Under the pieces are notes generated by a model. That model was not told the origin of the DNA. It saw only the letters and a program-made list of their open reading frames with translations, and ran no database searches. The position numbers and the translations under genes were made by a program. From assembly GCF_018274385.1 (NCBI RefSeq), contig NZ_JAAFYZ010000002.1, positions 62,001-126,000 of the forward strand: a DNA stretch of 64,000 bases. Direction: 5' to 3'. Below, piece after piece: positions 45,713 through 54,527 of this stretch (position 1 is the first letter of the stretch; every line of letters begins with the position of its first letter). Source of the stretch: Catenulispora pinistramenti. Lineage in GTDB: Bacteria > Actinomycetota > Actinomycetes > Streptomycetales > Catenulisporaceae.

Positions 45713-45903
45713 GACCGTGATCGCAGAATGGCGAGCGCGGCCTTACGGACACGCCCGTTCAGCGAGTGCACCAGGTTCACTACCTCCGGCATGCGCTCGA
45801 TCCTCCTGCAGTCGTCGCTAACGCGGGCGGCTACTAATCCTCTTCGCGGCCGCGGACACACGGTACCCGTGGGCGTAAGCCTTGGCAGCGAGGTCGTAGT
45901 CAT
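45709..45903 (-). CDS. small basic ORF coupled on both sides (64 aa)
   Basis: It starts in an ATGA overlap with the stop of the LysM/BTAD gene and ends in an ATGA overlap with the prepilin-peptidase start. Double four-base overlaps strongly suggest a real, translationally coupled gene. The product is Arg-rich (about 14 Arg) with no known domain, and its second half is helical (VVNLVHSLNGRVRKAALAIL). Locus A has no visible counterpart. Confidence 0.65.
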   Translation of the reverse strand: MTTTSLPRLTPTGTVCPRPRRGLVAARVSDDCRRIERMPEVVNLVHSLNGRVRKAALAILRSRS

Positions 45904-48900
45904 CGGCGGGTCGGCGCCCCAAGATGGGACTCATGAGTGAATCGGACTCGGCTCCCGATGCGATTGATGACCGTCACCGTCTCTTGAGATGGGCTGACGT
46001 TGTAGTCGGCACACATGGTGTTGAAGGCTGCGAGAAGCGCTGCGAACTCATCATTGCTGTCTCGGCCGGCTTCGGCAGTCACGATCAGCATTAGGTCCCG
46101 GTAGAGCAGTTCGGAGAACGGAACGCCAACCAGCCCTCGCGACACCGCGGCTCGTGCGGCTTCGTAGTCGCGGGCTGCCAGGTATGACTCGGCCAGAACG
46201 TGGGCGACGTCGATGACCGTGGAGACCATCGACTGACGCAATGGCTCAGCCCATCCGAAGCGGCCTGACCAAGCATCCGCGAACGGCTCTCCCCTCACCA
46301 AGATCAGCGCTTCGGAGAACCGCCCGGCCCGGCGATGCTCTTCGAAGGCTGTCCAGTCGCAGCCCATGCGACCGGTGAAGGTGAGGCGGCCGTCTGGTGT
46401 CAGGGGGAGAAATGCCGACCCGTCGGCGTCGTTGCCGAGTAGATTGCGCAGTTGAGCCAGCCCCGTACCCACGCTAGGAACGGTGGCCACCATGTCGGCG
46501 CTCATCGTCCGGATGTCCGCCCCTGGGTTCAGGCGAATGTAGGCGGCCATCTCCAGGTGTCTCGGATCGACGATCGGGGCGGTGTCCACTACATTTACGG
46601 TCCCGAAGAGATGAACGCTCGGTCGAACCGCGCCTGTAGTGGCCACAGGACGAGCTTCCAGCTTGTTCAGGCGCATCTGCTGTGACGCACCCTCAGCAAA
46701 CGCCACGACGCAGTCATGCCACTCAGCGTCTTCAACGGCCTGCCCCGCTGTGGTTCCCATGATGCCCAGCAACTGACCGTACTGGCCTTCGTTTACGCGC
46801 TGCATGGTCACCGCCAGATTGAGGTCTGGCAGTAGCGCCTTGCCTTCCGCGTCAATCGTGACGCGATGCGTCCCGGCAGGGACGTCGTCGCCGACGGCGA
46901 CAACAGCCGCTGCGCCGGGGCGGGGGTCGCGGCCGATTCCAGCGTTCAGACGATCGACAGCCTGCGGCGTGGTCCAGTCCGCAGTTGCCAGCACCACTTG
47001 GGAGGTAGTCGCGTCAGGATGAGTTTGGTCAATCCTCGCCGTTCGAAGCGGCTCGCTGCCCGAGCCGTCCGGAAGTACCCCGCTCACAGAGGACGTCCAC
47101 TGTTCAAAGGCGGGCAACACCGTGTCCGGGTCGACGTGCACCGGGTTCGGCGTCAAATGCTCTGACAGTTCCAGGTCGGCGGACGTGACGGCAACGTATT
47201 CCGACCAGGGCAGCTCCACACCGAGCGAGCGAATGACATCGGCGGATTGCGCCCGGTCACCACCGATTTCGAGGACGCCATAATGCTCGAGGTCAACGAG
47301 GACGCCGTCGCCATCATCGGTGGTTCCGATAGTGACCAGCGCCGGGTAAGGGTGAGGCTGTTTTCTGGCAACGGCGCGCGGAAGCAGATCTGCCTTGCTC
47401 CGCGGGCACCACCATGCGGTCTCGCTGACCGCGCTGAAGGGGGCTATCGGCGGACACGGTTGAGTCAGCCTGAGTTCGACGCCATCGCTGCGCAGCAGAG
47501 CGGCGTTGGCCTCCGGTATCAGCCGGCCGGTGGTGGCGGAGTGGTGGGCCAGGGAGCGCAGGACTCGATCTAGAAACTCACGGCCAGCTGGGTCCGCCGC
47601 CGCGTGTAGTCGGTGTTCGACAGCGGCGAGGTGTGGCGGGGGCATCGCGATTCGCTGTCCGACGCGGCGCGCAACTTGCTGCAGACGCCTGCGCTCTGCC
47701 AACAGCGCCAGGAACGCAGCCGCCGAGATGGCCGAGATCCCTATTTCGATCATGGCCTGATCGGATCGATCCACCGACAAGGCTACCGACGCCGTTCCAT
47801 TTGCCAGTGACGAAGACGAGATCGACGTCTCCATGCGTGTAGATCCCATCGTCGGGGCTGCCGGCGATGAGGACGGAATCGGTTCCTCAAACCGGGGTGA
47901 GCCCGTCGCCGACGATGCCGTCACAGGCGTTGTCGGTGGTGCAGGCGATGGACGGTCCTCCCTGGTCGGCACGACCGCATGCGGGATGGTCAGGTCGTCC
48001 CCGGGATAGATCAGATTCGGGTTGTCGAAATGCCCGCCATTCTGTGCGGCGCCCTTGTTGGCGTCGAAGATCACGGGCCACAAGGTGGGATCGCCATAGT
48101 CTCGTTCTGCGATGCTCGACAGGGTGTCACCAGGAACGACCTCGTGCCGGGCTTCTGGGCTCGCATGGGACGCAGTGTGCTGGAGTCCATTATCAGCGGC
48201 AGAGTGCGGTGTCGGTCCCTGATGCTCAGGTAGCAAGAGGACCCAGCCGGCGTGGATCGGTTCTCTAGGGCTGAAGACGGCCCCACCCGGCATCGTGCGG
48301 CCACGATTCTCCTGGGCGATGTCCCGCCAACGCGCACCGTCGCCGAGCTCGTGTTCCGCGATGCTCCAAAGGGTGTCCCGGTCCTGGACGGTGTAGGACC
48401 TTGTCGCTGCTGCGCGGCTCTGACCCTGCCGGCTCTCGTGTTCGATGCTGCTTGTCGTGGCAGGTGCCGGGCGCGCGGGCGCGGACGCCACGACCTGAGA
48501 CCCGGGACTGTGGGTGATCGGCAGGCCGGAGGAAGAATCGGCGGCCATCGCAGACCCCGCTGCGGGCAAGATGGCCGCGATCGCAGTAAGCAGAACCGCG
48601 GCGGTGCGTTGCATGCTGCCGAGCGCCGGCAGTCGTGGGGCGCGGATACCGCGGATCGTCGCCGGGATCTGAATGATGACGGTCAGGGTGAATAGCGCCC
48701 AGGCAAGCCAGCCGACGGCCAGCATCACCAACACCAACATGTCGGAGTCGGTGCGGTGGAAGAGGTCACCTGGGTGGCTGAGCGAAGGCAGCGCCGGGGC
48801 CAGGACCCGGGTCGCCGCGAGCATCGCGATCGGGTAGCCGACGAGCATCGCGGCCAACGCGATGAGGCTTGCGAGTCCGACGAGGATCTCGGCAAATCGG

Positions 48901-48926
48901 CTTCGACGGGGCTGACGGGCGCTCAT
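45900..48926 (-). CDS. transmembrane double-LysM and BTAD regulator, locus B
   Basis: A 1008-residue paralogue of the locus A regulator. The ATG at 48926 overlaps the TadG-like stop (ATGA); the open frame to 49280 is read-through in the TadG region. Two N-terminal membrane helices (LVGLASLIALAAMLVGYPIA and a second near residue 60) and a third near 110 precede two external LysM domains (about residues 165-225 and 245-305). A membrane helix near 390 (AISAAAFLALLAERR) leads to the cytoplasmic part. The C-terminal 250 residues are a BTAD helical domain, but the OmpR-like helix-turn-helix is degenerate compared with locus A. It may have lost direct DNA binding. Confidence 0.82.
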   Translation of the reverse strand: MSARQPRRSRFAEILVGLASLIALAAMLVGYPIAMLAATRVLAPALPSLSHPGDLFHRTDSDMLVLVMLAVGWLAWALFTLTVIIQIPATIRGIRAPRLPALGSMQRTAAVLLTAIAAILPAAGSAMAADSSSGLPITHSPGSQVVASAPARPAPATTSSIEHESRQGQSRAAATRSYTVQDRDTLWSIAEHELGDGARWRDIAQENRGRTMPGGAVFSPREPIHAGWVLLLPEHQGPTPHSAADNGLQHTASHASPEARHEVVPGDTLSSIAERDYGDPTLWPVIFDANKGAAQNGGHFDNPNLIYPGDDLTIPHAVVPTREDRPSPAPPTTPVTASSATGSPRFEEPIPSSSPAAPTMGSTRMETSISSSSLANGTASVALSVDRSDQAMIEIGISAISAAAFLALLAERRRLQQVARRVGQRIAMPPPHLAAVEHRLHAAADPAGREFLDRVLRSLAHHSATTGRLIPEANAALLRSDGVELRLTQPCPPIAPFSAVSETAWWCPRSKADLLPRAVARKQPHPYPALVTIGTTDDGDGVLVDLEHYGVLEIGGDRAQSADVIRSLGVELPWSEYVAVTSADLELSEHLTPNPVHVDPDTVLPAFEQWTSSVSGVLPDGSGSEPLRTARIDQTHPDATTSQVVLATADWTTPQAVDRLNAGIGRDPRPGAAAVVAVGDDVPAGTHRVTIDAEGKALLPDLNLAVTMQRVNEGQYGQLLGIMGTTAGQAVEDAEWHDCVVAFAEGASQQMRLNKLEARPVATTGAVRPSVHLFGTVNVVDTAPIVDPRHLEMAAYIRLNPGADIRTMSADMVATVPSVGTGLAQLRNLLGNDADGSAFLPLTPDGRLTFTGRMGCDWTAFEEHRRAGRFSEALILVRGEPFADAWSGRFGWAEPLRQSMVSTVIDVAHVLAESYLAARDYEAARAAVSRGLVGVPFSELLYRDLMLIVTAEAGRDSNDEFAALLAAFNTMCADYNVSPSQETVTVINRIGSRVRFTHESHLGAPTRR

Positions 48927-49357
48927 GGCGCGACCACCGCCGTGAGTAGCTGTGCACTCCCGTGTCCGGTAACCGACCACGAGCCGACACCGAAAGCGCC
49001 GGTGAACAGCGGCTGATAGGAGGTGTCGACGGTGACGTCGATCGACTTGCCGTCGGCGGCCGGGACGACCGTGCCGTTGACTCCGGCATTGGCCAGGAAG
49101 GTTTGGGCGGCGCTGACCGCGGCGGTCGGGTCGACAACGATGGCCGTTCCGGGTATGGCTTTCGTCGGGTCGATGGCCTGGCCTCCTGCGCGGGCTGCTT
49201 CGTTGGCTACGGCGTCGGCGTGCTCGATCGCGGCGAGTTTGCCGCCGCCGTCCACGACCAGCCCGATCATGACCGACCATCCGAAGAACATCACGGCGAC
49301 CATCATCGAGATGCTGCCCCGGTCGTCGCCGGCTAGGCGGCGTAGCAGTACGCGCAT
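48923..49357 (-). CDS. TadG-like pilus assembly protein, locus B
   Basis: A 144-residue protein with the leader RLAGDDRG/SISMMVAVMFFGW and the TadG-type VVDGGGKLAAIEHADAVANEA segment. As in locus A, the +5 Glu after Gly is missing. It is back-to-back with the TadE gene (stop and start share base 49357) and overlaps the LysM/BTAD gene by four bases. Confidence 0.8.
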   Translation of the reverse strand: MRVLLRRLAGDDRGSISMMVAVMFFGWSVMIGLVVDGGGKLAAIEHADAVANEAARAGGQAIDPTKAIPGTAIVVDPTAAVSAAQTFLANAGVNGTVVPAADGKSIDVTVDTSYQPLFTGAFGVGSWSVTGHGSAQLLTAVVAP

Positions 49358-49791
49358 TAGCGGCTCCGGTACAGATCGAGCACCGACGTGAAGGATGCAG
49401 ATTCGGAGTGGGTGCCGGGTAGCGGGAGTCCCGGCACTACAAGATCAGATAGTGGGACAGTGCACGCCACAGTGACGGTGACGGTCGCGGGTTGGCCGAT
49501 GGGAGCGGAGAACCCGCTGGTGTCGACGGTGACGTCCGGGACACCGGAACAGTGCAGCCCGTCGGACGAGAGGGAGGCACCTACGGCAGCACGAGCTTGA
49601 GCATCCGCGGTGACCGCATCGCGACTGATGGATGCCTGTCGTGCACCGGCCTGGGCTGCAGTGTCCAGGGCGTTGTGGTCCACGTAGATCCGTCCGGCTG
49701 CGACCGCGATAGAAAACACCATCATCACCGCAGGTGCGACAAGCACTAGTTCGATGGCTGCGCTGCCGTCATCGCGACGAAAGCGGGTCAC
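49357..49791 (-). CDS. TadE-like minor pilin, locus B (1)
   Basis: A 144-residue TadE-family protein with the cleavage context RRDDG/SAAIELVLVAPAVMMVFSI, including the +5 Glu. The rest is an external domain with two Cys residues (LHCSGVPD and VTVAC). It overlaps the previous TadE gene by ATGA. Confidence 0.85.
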   Translation of the reverse strand: MTRFRRDDGSAAIELVLVAPAVMMVFSIAVAAGRIYVDHNALDTAAQAGARQASISRDAVTADAQARAAVGASLSSDGLHCSGVPDVTVDTSGFSAPIGQPATVTVTVACTVPLSDLVVPGLPLPGTHSESASFTSVLDLYRSR

Positions 49792-50207
49792 GGGTTCGCT
49801 CCCGAGGTGAGTCGTTCGACGGGCATGTCAACAACCGCAGTCACTGACGGAGCAGCGAAGCCGAAGAGGATGGAGGGTGCATGTCCAGACACTGTGATCT
49901 GGACAGTGGTCGCCGTACTGCCGGCCGCGGAGACTTGAGCGGACAAGAGCTTGGCGTTGTTTGTGCGGTTCAGAAGGTCGTTCGCGCGATCTACCCCTGC
50001 CGCAGGCCCCGAGTTGTAAGCAGATCCAGTGCGGGCGCCTTCGGTCGCCGCGGCGATGGCGACTTCCCGCGCGAAGAACCACATGCACCCCTGCACAATC
50101 ATCAGGGTGATGAGAGCGAAGGCGGGAAACAGCAGGACGGTCTCGATCGGCGCGGACCCAGAATCGTCGCTACGCATCCATTGGATGATCCGCCGTGCGG
50201 AGTGCAT
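49788..50207 (-). CDS. TadE-like minor pilin, locus B (2)
   Basis: A 139-residue TadE-family protein with RSDDSG/SAPIETVLLFPAFALITLMI, again Gly and +5 Glu before a single membrane helix. The external part is short and Ala/Ser-rich. It is 13 bp downstream of the Flp-like gene. Confidence 0.85.
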   Translation of the reverse strand: MHSARRIIQWMRSDDSGSAPIETVLLFPAFALITLMIVQGCMWFFAREVAIAAATEGARTGSAYNSGPAAGVDRANDLLNRTNNAKLLSAQVSAAGSTATTVQITVSGHAPSILFGFAAPSVTAVVDMPVERLTSGANP

Positions 50208-50220
50208 GAGTAGCCCCGGC

Positions 50221-50418
50221 CTAGTGGCTGGTGATATCGCCGGACTTGGTGGTGGCCCAGGTCGTGATGGCGGCGACTACGGTAGCGACGACACCGAGCA
50301 GGCCCAGTGTGAGCAACACCCACGGGAGGATCTCGCCGGAATCGTCGTCGCGGATTTGCCGCAGCCGAGCACGCAGCATCGTGGCCTTGACTTGCGCCTT
50401 CAACATCTTGTCGGACAT
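50221..50418 (-). CDS. Flp-like small pilin candidate, locus B
   Basis: A 65-residue protein with a basic leader, DDDSGEILPWVLLTLGLLG and one hydrophobic helix. It occupies the pilin position between TadC and TadE as in locus A. The Gly is followed by EILPW, so the +5 Glu of type IVb prepilins is missing; the Glu is at +1. Cleavage may therefore be altered or the protein may be an anchored subunit. Confidence 0.75.
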   Translation of the reverse strand: MSDKMLKAQVKATMLRARLRQIRDDDSGEILPWVLLTLGLLGVVATVVAAITTWATTKSGDITSH

Positions 50419-50458
50419 CAGTGCTCCTACTCCTGGGTTGACGGTTTGGCTGTGTGAA

Positions 50459-51346
50459 TCAGGTCGAGAGAATGCGGGAGAACGCCGGATAGCCGATGAG
50501 GATCATGAGAACCAGAGCGAGGAACGCGCCGATCATCGTGAGTCGGACAGTTGCCGCCGCGGCGTCCTCCGCCTGGGCGTTGCCCAGGGTCACCCGCAGC
50601 GCTTTGGTGCGAGCCCGCAGCGCCGTATAGACCGATGCGCCATCAGACCCGGACCAGGACATGATGTCCGCAACGTCTCGCAGCGCGCCGGCGCCTACTT
50701 CATCGGCCAGCTTGCGCAGGCCGTCCCATGGGGGCACGCGTTCCAATCGCGCATGGTGCAACGCTTCCCGTAGGCGTACGAAGACCCAGCCCTCGCCGAG
50801 CTCCGCGGCACCTTGAAGTGCGTCAGCGGCGGCCGCGTCACCAAGCCTGCGCAGCGCGACCAAGTCGAGGTATGAAGCCAAGGCCCAGTCGAATTCGCGG
50901 CGGGCCTTGCGAGCTCTGGCTGCGAGATCGTAGTCAGCCCCGAACCAAGCGACGGCGGCACCCACCACCGCAATGACCAGTGCCAGCACCGGCGGGAGTT
51001 GGAAGCCGATCAGGTAGAACATCGCCATGGCATAAGGCACACCCAGCAGCACCAGGACCGTTGAGCCGATCTTGTCAAAGAACCACAGCTCACGTGGCTT
51101 GTTGAGGATCGCCAGATCCTTGACGGGGACCGTAAGCCCAGGGAGTCCATCTGCACGTTCGGCCAGCCATGCCCCGAACCGCATGCGCAGCCCGCGATCA
51201 TCGGAAGTGGGTTGCGGTGCGGTGGTCTGACGCATCCGGTCCAAGGCGGTCGTCAGTTTCGGCGGCGCAGGAAGAAACTCGGAGGTGAGCACAGCGAGAC
51301 CGAGCCCAGCGACGCAGCCGGCGCCGAGGTATGGCAGCGGTATCAT
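50459..51346 (-). CDS. tadC: TadC-like platform protein, locus B
   Basis: A 295-residue T2SSF platform protein. The frame opens at 51412, but the ATG at 51346 overlaps the TadB stop (TGATG). It has an N-terminal helix, two middle helices (FDKIGSTVLVLLGVPYAMAMFYLIGF, VLALVIAVVGAAVAWF), a cytoplasmic T2SSF-like domain and a C-terminal helix (MIGAFLALVLMILIGYPAF). Confidence 0.85.
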   Translation of the reverse strand: MIPLPYLGAGCVAGLGLAVLTSEFLPAPPKLTTALDRMRQTTAPQPTSDDRGLRMRFGAWLAERADGLPGLTVPVKDLAILNKPRELWFFDKIGSTVLVLLGVPYAMAMFYLIGFQLPPVLALVIAVVGAAVAWFGADYDLAARARKARREFDWALASYLDLVALRRLGDAAAADALQGAAELGEGWVFVRLREALHHARLERVPPWDGLRKLADEVGAGALRDVADIMSWSGSDGASVYTALRARTKALRVTLGNAQAEDAAAATVRLTMIGAFLALVLMILIGYPAFSRILST

Positions 51347-52230
51347 CAGCGACCGTCCTTCTGCAGAAGGATCCGGGGCTCCGGCGGTCCTTGGATGAGG
51401 CTGCGCATCCACCAGAAGGTTCCGAACAATGCGGCAAGACAGCCTGCAAGAACGGCTATCCCCACTGGCGACTGATAAGGCCGTACGTAACCGGTGTCCA
51501 GCGCGCCCACGCCGACGACAGCGACGAGGGTCAGCGTGAGATAGCGAACGGTGGTGCGGGACTCGCCCCGCTTGGCCTCGACTTCACGGCGCATCGCCGA
51601 GTCCTCGGACAGCGAATCAGCCAGGGAGTTCAGCGTCGCCGTGAGGCCCGGACCGCGGTCAGCCGACGCTGCGACGAGCGCAAGAACCACTGTGTCGCCT
51701 CCGACCATCGCCAGGTCATCGGCGAAGTACATCAGTGCGTCCCGCAGTGCCATCTTCGAATCCAGCCGCGCCACCAGGTCTGCGATCGCAGGTTTGATAG
51801 ACGTTGGCGCGGTCGGCAGCGAATCGTGGAGCGACTGCTCCAGCCCGGCGCCGATTTGCGCCATCGCTGCCAAGCGACGCGTCCATTCTTCCAGCGCCTC
51901 CAGGCGGACAATGAACGTCTTGTCGCTGCGAGTCGGGGCCATCAACCACGGCAGGACCCATATGAAGGAGGTCAGCAGCGCTGCTGACAGCAGCAGATGG
52001 GTGGCGAGGAAGACAAGGATGAAGACCGCAGCGGCGACCCACAGTTGCCAGCGTCGGCCCAGGCTCGATTGGCGAGACAGACCGATCGCGGCCAGCGCGC
52101 GGGCAAGGCCCGAAGGCCTGGGCGGTGCGGCAGGGTCGAACTCCGTTCCCCTGATTCCAGCGACGATTACGAAGACGCCGGCGATAACCGCACCACCGGC
52201 CAGGGCCGCTATCAACGCTCCGACACCCAT
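51346..52230 (-). CDS. tadB: TadB-like platform protein, locus B
   Basis: A 294-residue T2SSF platform protein. The open frame runs to 52653 inside tadA, but the ATG at 52230 follows the tadA stop by one base and starts a hydrophobic segment (VGALIAALAGGAVIAGVFVIVAGI). The T2SSF region includes LEEWTRRLAAMAQIGAGLEQ. Its stop overlaps the TadC start. Confidence 0.85.
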   Translation of the reverse strand: MGVGALIAALAGGAVIAGVFVIVAGIRGTEFDPAAPPRPSGLARALAAIGLSRQSSLGRRWQLWVAAAVFILVFLATHLLLSAALLTSFIWVLPWLMAPTRSDKTFIVRLEALEEWTRRLAAMAQIGAGLEQSLHDSLPTAPTSIKPAIADLVARLDSKMALRDALMYFADDLAMVGGDTVVLALVAASADRGPGLTATLNSLADSLSEDSAMRREVEAKRGESRTTVRYLTLTLVAVVGVGALDTGYVRPYQSPVGIAVLAGCLAALFGTFWWMRSLIQGPPEPRILLQKDGR

Positions 52231-52231
52231 G

Positions 52232-53701
52232 TCAAACCACCTGGGTCCGGGTCTGCAACGGCTTGGCCCAGGCGCCGTACTGCCGATCCAACTCGGTGAC
52301 ATCGAATCCGACACGAGCCAGCGTGGATTGCAACCGGGACGATGGCTGGATGCGCGGTACGGCGCGCGGTTCTGGATCCCTGGGACCGAAGATGACGTTG
52401 GTGGCGGGCCTGCCATGGTCGCCCATGCCGGTGACTTCCAAAACGTCGGATACAAAGCGATGCCGGCTCCCGCCGATCGCGGACTCGTCCCACATCCGAA
52501 CGTGGACGATGATGTCGAGGGCGTCGGCGGCGATTTCAAAGGCAAGGTCTGTGCCCATGCCACCGGGAGCGTAGCGCGCGCAGAGTGTGGCGATGCGTCG
52601 GAACACCTGCTCGGGGCGGCGGACGTGCAGGGTGCACATGGATCCGCCTTCACTGTTGAGCATGACGTCGAGCATGGGCAGGATCTCGGCGGCGCGGACC
52701 TCCCCCACGATCAGGCGGGTGAGCGACATTCTGAGTGCGGCCGGGATCAGGTCCGCGAGCGTGATCTCGCCGATGGCGCGGCCGTCGACGACTTCACCGT
52801 TGCCCGTCCGCGCCTCCATCGGCAGCACTTGGGTGTGGTAGTTGTCTTCGTGCGCGTACAGCTCGAATTCGGTCTCGAGCGTCGCGAACCGTTCGCTAGC
52901 GGGGATCTCAGCGATCAGGGCACGAAGAAGGCTGGTCTTGCCGACACCCTGGCTGCCGCAGATCATGACGTTGAGACGAGCGCGGACGCAGGCGGACAAG
53001 AACCCGGCTAGAACGCTGTCGATCGCCCCGAGCCTGATCAGGTCGTCGAGGGTAATGGCGAGCGTTCGGTGGCGACGGATCGTGACGTACGGGCGGGGGG
53101 TGACATGTGTGATCGCCTGCAGACGTGAACCGTCGCCGAGTCGGAGACCGAGCAGAGGCTGCGCGGTGGACAGCACCCGCTCGCTGTTGCCGTTGGTACG
53201 AGCCAGGTCTTGGACGAGCTCGATGAGGTCGGCATCGGTGTCAGCCAACGGCCCGATCTGGACCATCGGGCCGTTCCCCGGATCGACCCAGGTCTGGCCG
53301 CCGTTGACGAAGATGTTCTCGATGCGCTCGTCTTGCAGCAGCGGTTCCAGACGACCATGACGGAACGCCCTGTTGAACACTGCGTCGGAATAGGCACGCT
53401 CTTCAGCGTCGCTGAGCTGACGTCCAGTGGCCTGCGCGTGCCTCACCGACCAGTTGTAGACCAACGAGTTGATGACAGCACGGCCACGCTGCTCGCGATC
53501 CTCCGGCGAGAGCCGGGTGAATTCAGGGTCATTGGAAAGTTGATCGGCCAGTGACTGGTGAAGAGAACGCACCTGTTCGTGGTCGATCACGAGCTGAACC
53601 GGGGCAGGCTCAGGAACTCTGGTTACAGGGTCTGGGAAGGCCGGCGGCGCGGCAATGGCATGTCCGCTTCCGGGGCCCGGAAACACGTGTCCGTTAACCA
53701 T
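52232..53701 (-). CDS. tadA: Tad secretion ATPase TadA/CpaF, locus B
   Basis: A 489-residue CpaF-family ATPase. It shows the domain RIENIFVNGGQTWVDPG, Walker A CGSQGVGKTSLLRA (about residue 254), the Asp-box region TLETEFEL, Walker B TRLIVGEVRAAEI and His box MCTLHVRRPE. The N-terminus has a short Pro/Gly-rich extension not seen in locus A. It overlaps cpaE by eight bases. Confidence 0.93.
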   Translation of the reverse strand: MVNGHVFPGPGSGHAIAAPPAFPDPVTRVPEPAPVQLVIDHEQVRSLHQSLADQLSNDPEFTRLSPEDREQRGRAVINSLVYNWSVRHAQATGRQLSDAEERAYSDAVFNRAFRHGRLEPLLQDERIENIFVNGGQTWVDPGNGPMVQIGPLADTDADLIELVQDLARTNGNSERVLSTAQPLLGLRLGDGSRLQAITHVTPRPYVTIRRHRTLAITLDDLIRLGAIDSVLAGFLSACVRARLNVMICGSQGVGKTSLLRALIAEIPASERFATLETEFELYAHEDNYHTQVLPMEARTGNGEVVDGRAIGEITLADLIPAALRMSLTRLIVGEVRAAEILPMLDVMLNSEGGSMCTLHVRRPEQVFRRIATLCARYAPGGMGTDLAFEIAADALDIIVHVRMWDESAIGGSRHRFVSDVLEVTGMGDHGRPATNVIFGPRDPEPRAVPRIQPSSRLQSTLARVGFDVTELDRQYGAWAKPLQTRTQVV

Positions 53702-54527
53702 GTGTGACGCTCCGCGGTCCAGCCGGGCTCAAGCGCATTGACCGGGCAGCAGCCATAGCCTGGATGTGATTGACCGAGCCCCGGGCCGCGCTTATGAGCT
53801 CGGCACGATCCAGGTGCTTCGGTCGATTGCCACCGTGACTGAGCCACGCTGCGGTCCGCGGATCATGCGGCAGCACGCCAGCGACCTGCAGATTCAGGAC
53901 TCGCCCGACTTCATTGGGCGAGTAGCGGTTGGGCGCCAACGGACCCGGTTCGACCACCAAGAGCCCGATCTCCGGTCCTGCTCCATGCGCGTTGAGCTCA
54001 TTGACCAGTGTCTTGATATGCGTCTCCGCGACGACGACACCGGCCAAGGTGGGCTCCACGACGGCGAGGACCACATCGGCGCGGCGGGCGAGCGTGATCT
54101 GCCGGCCGGTGGTGCCGTTGCGGCCGAGATCGATCAGCACGTCGAAGGCGATGTTGCCGATCGCGGGGCGAACCAGCGACTCAGCGAGGGTGTCCCAGGC
54201 GTAGCCGAACCCCGTCGCCTGCTTGGCGTCGGTGAATCCGAGCAGGATAAGACGAAGATGCTGGTCGTCCTCCCCCAAGTTGATCAGCTGGTTGGTGATC
54301 GCCTGCCCCAGGTTTCCCTCTCTGGCCGGCACAGCCAGGTTGGCCATTGAGCGATCCGGGCCTATTCGAGTCTGGCCGTGGCCGGCGCGAATGGGTCCGA
54401 CGTCTGGATCAGCGTCTACCAGCAGCACCCCGAAGCCGGGTGCCAGCGGCCACGCATAAAGCAACGCAAGGGCGGCAACTGTGGCCCCGCGCGAGCCGGG
54501 CATGGTCGCCACGGCGATGGTGGTCAT
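53694..54527 (-). CDS. cpaE: CpaE-like protein with degenerate P-loop, locus B
   Basis: A 277-residue ParA/MinD-like protein (TadZ/CpaE position). Its N-terminal loop is VATMPGSRGATVAALALLYA, which lacks the Lys of Walker A, and LLVDADPDVGPI gives the conserved Asp. It has a C-terminal extension of about 50 residues. The ATG overlaps the SAF gene stop. ATP hydrolysis is unlikely; a structural or polarity role is more plausible. Confidence 0.75.
   Translation of the reverse strand: MTTIAVATMPGSRGATVAALALLYAWPLAPGFGVLLVDADPDVGPIRAGHGQTRIGPDRSMANLAVPAREGNLGQAITNQLINLGEDDQHLRLILLGFTDAKQATGFGYAWDTLAESLVRPAIGNIAFDVLIDLGRNGTTGRQITLARRADVVLAVVEPTLAGVVVAETHIKTLVNELNAHGAGPEIGLLVVEPGPLAPNRYSPNEVGRVLNLQVAGVLPHDPRTAAWLSHGGNRPKHLDRAELISAARGSVNHIQAMAAARSMRLSPAGPRSVTHG

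Noticed and set aside
48927..49280. N-terminal extension of the locus B LysM/BTAD protein
   Set aside because: It is an Arg-rich shadow frame of the TadG-like gene; the ATG at 48926 forms an ATGA overlap.
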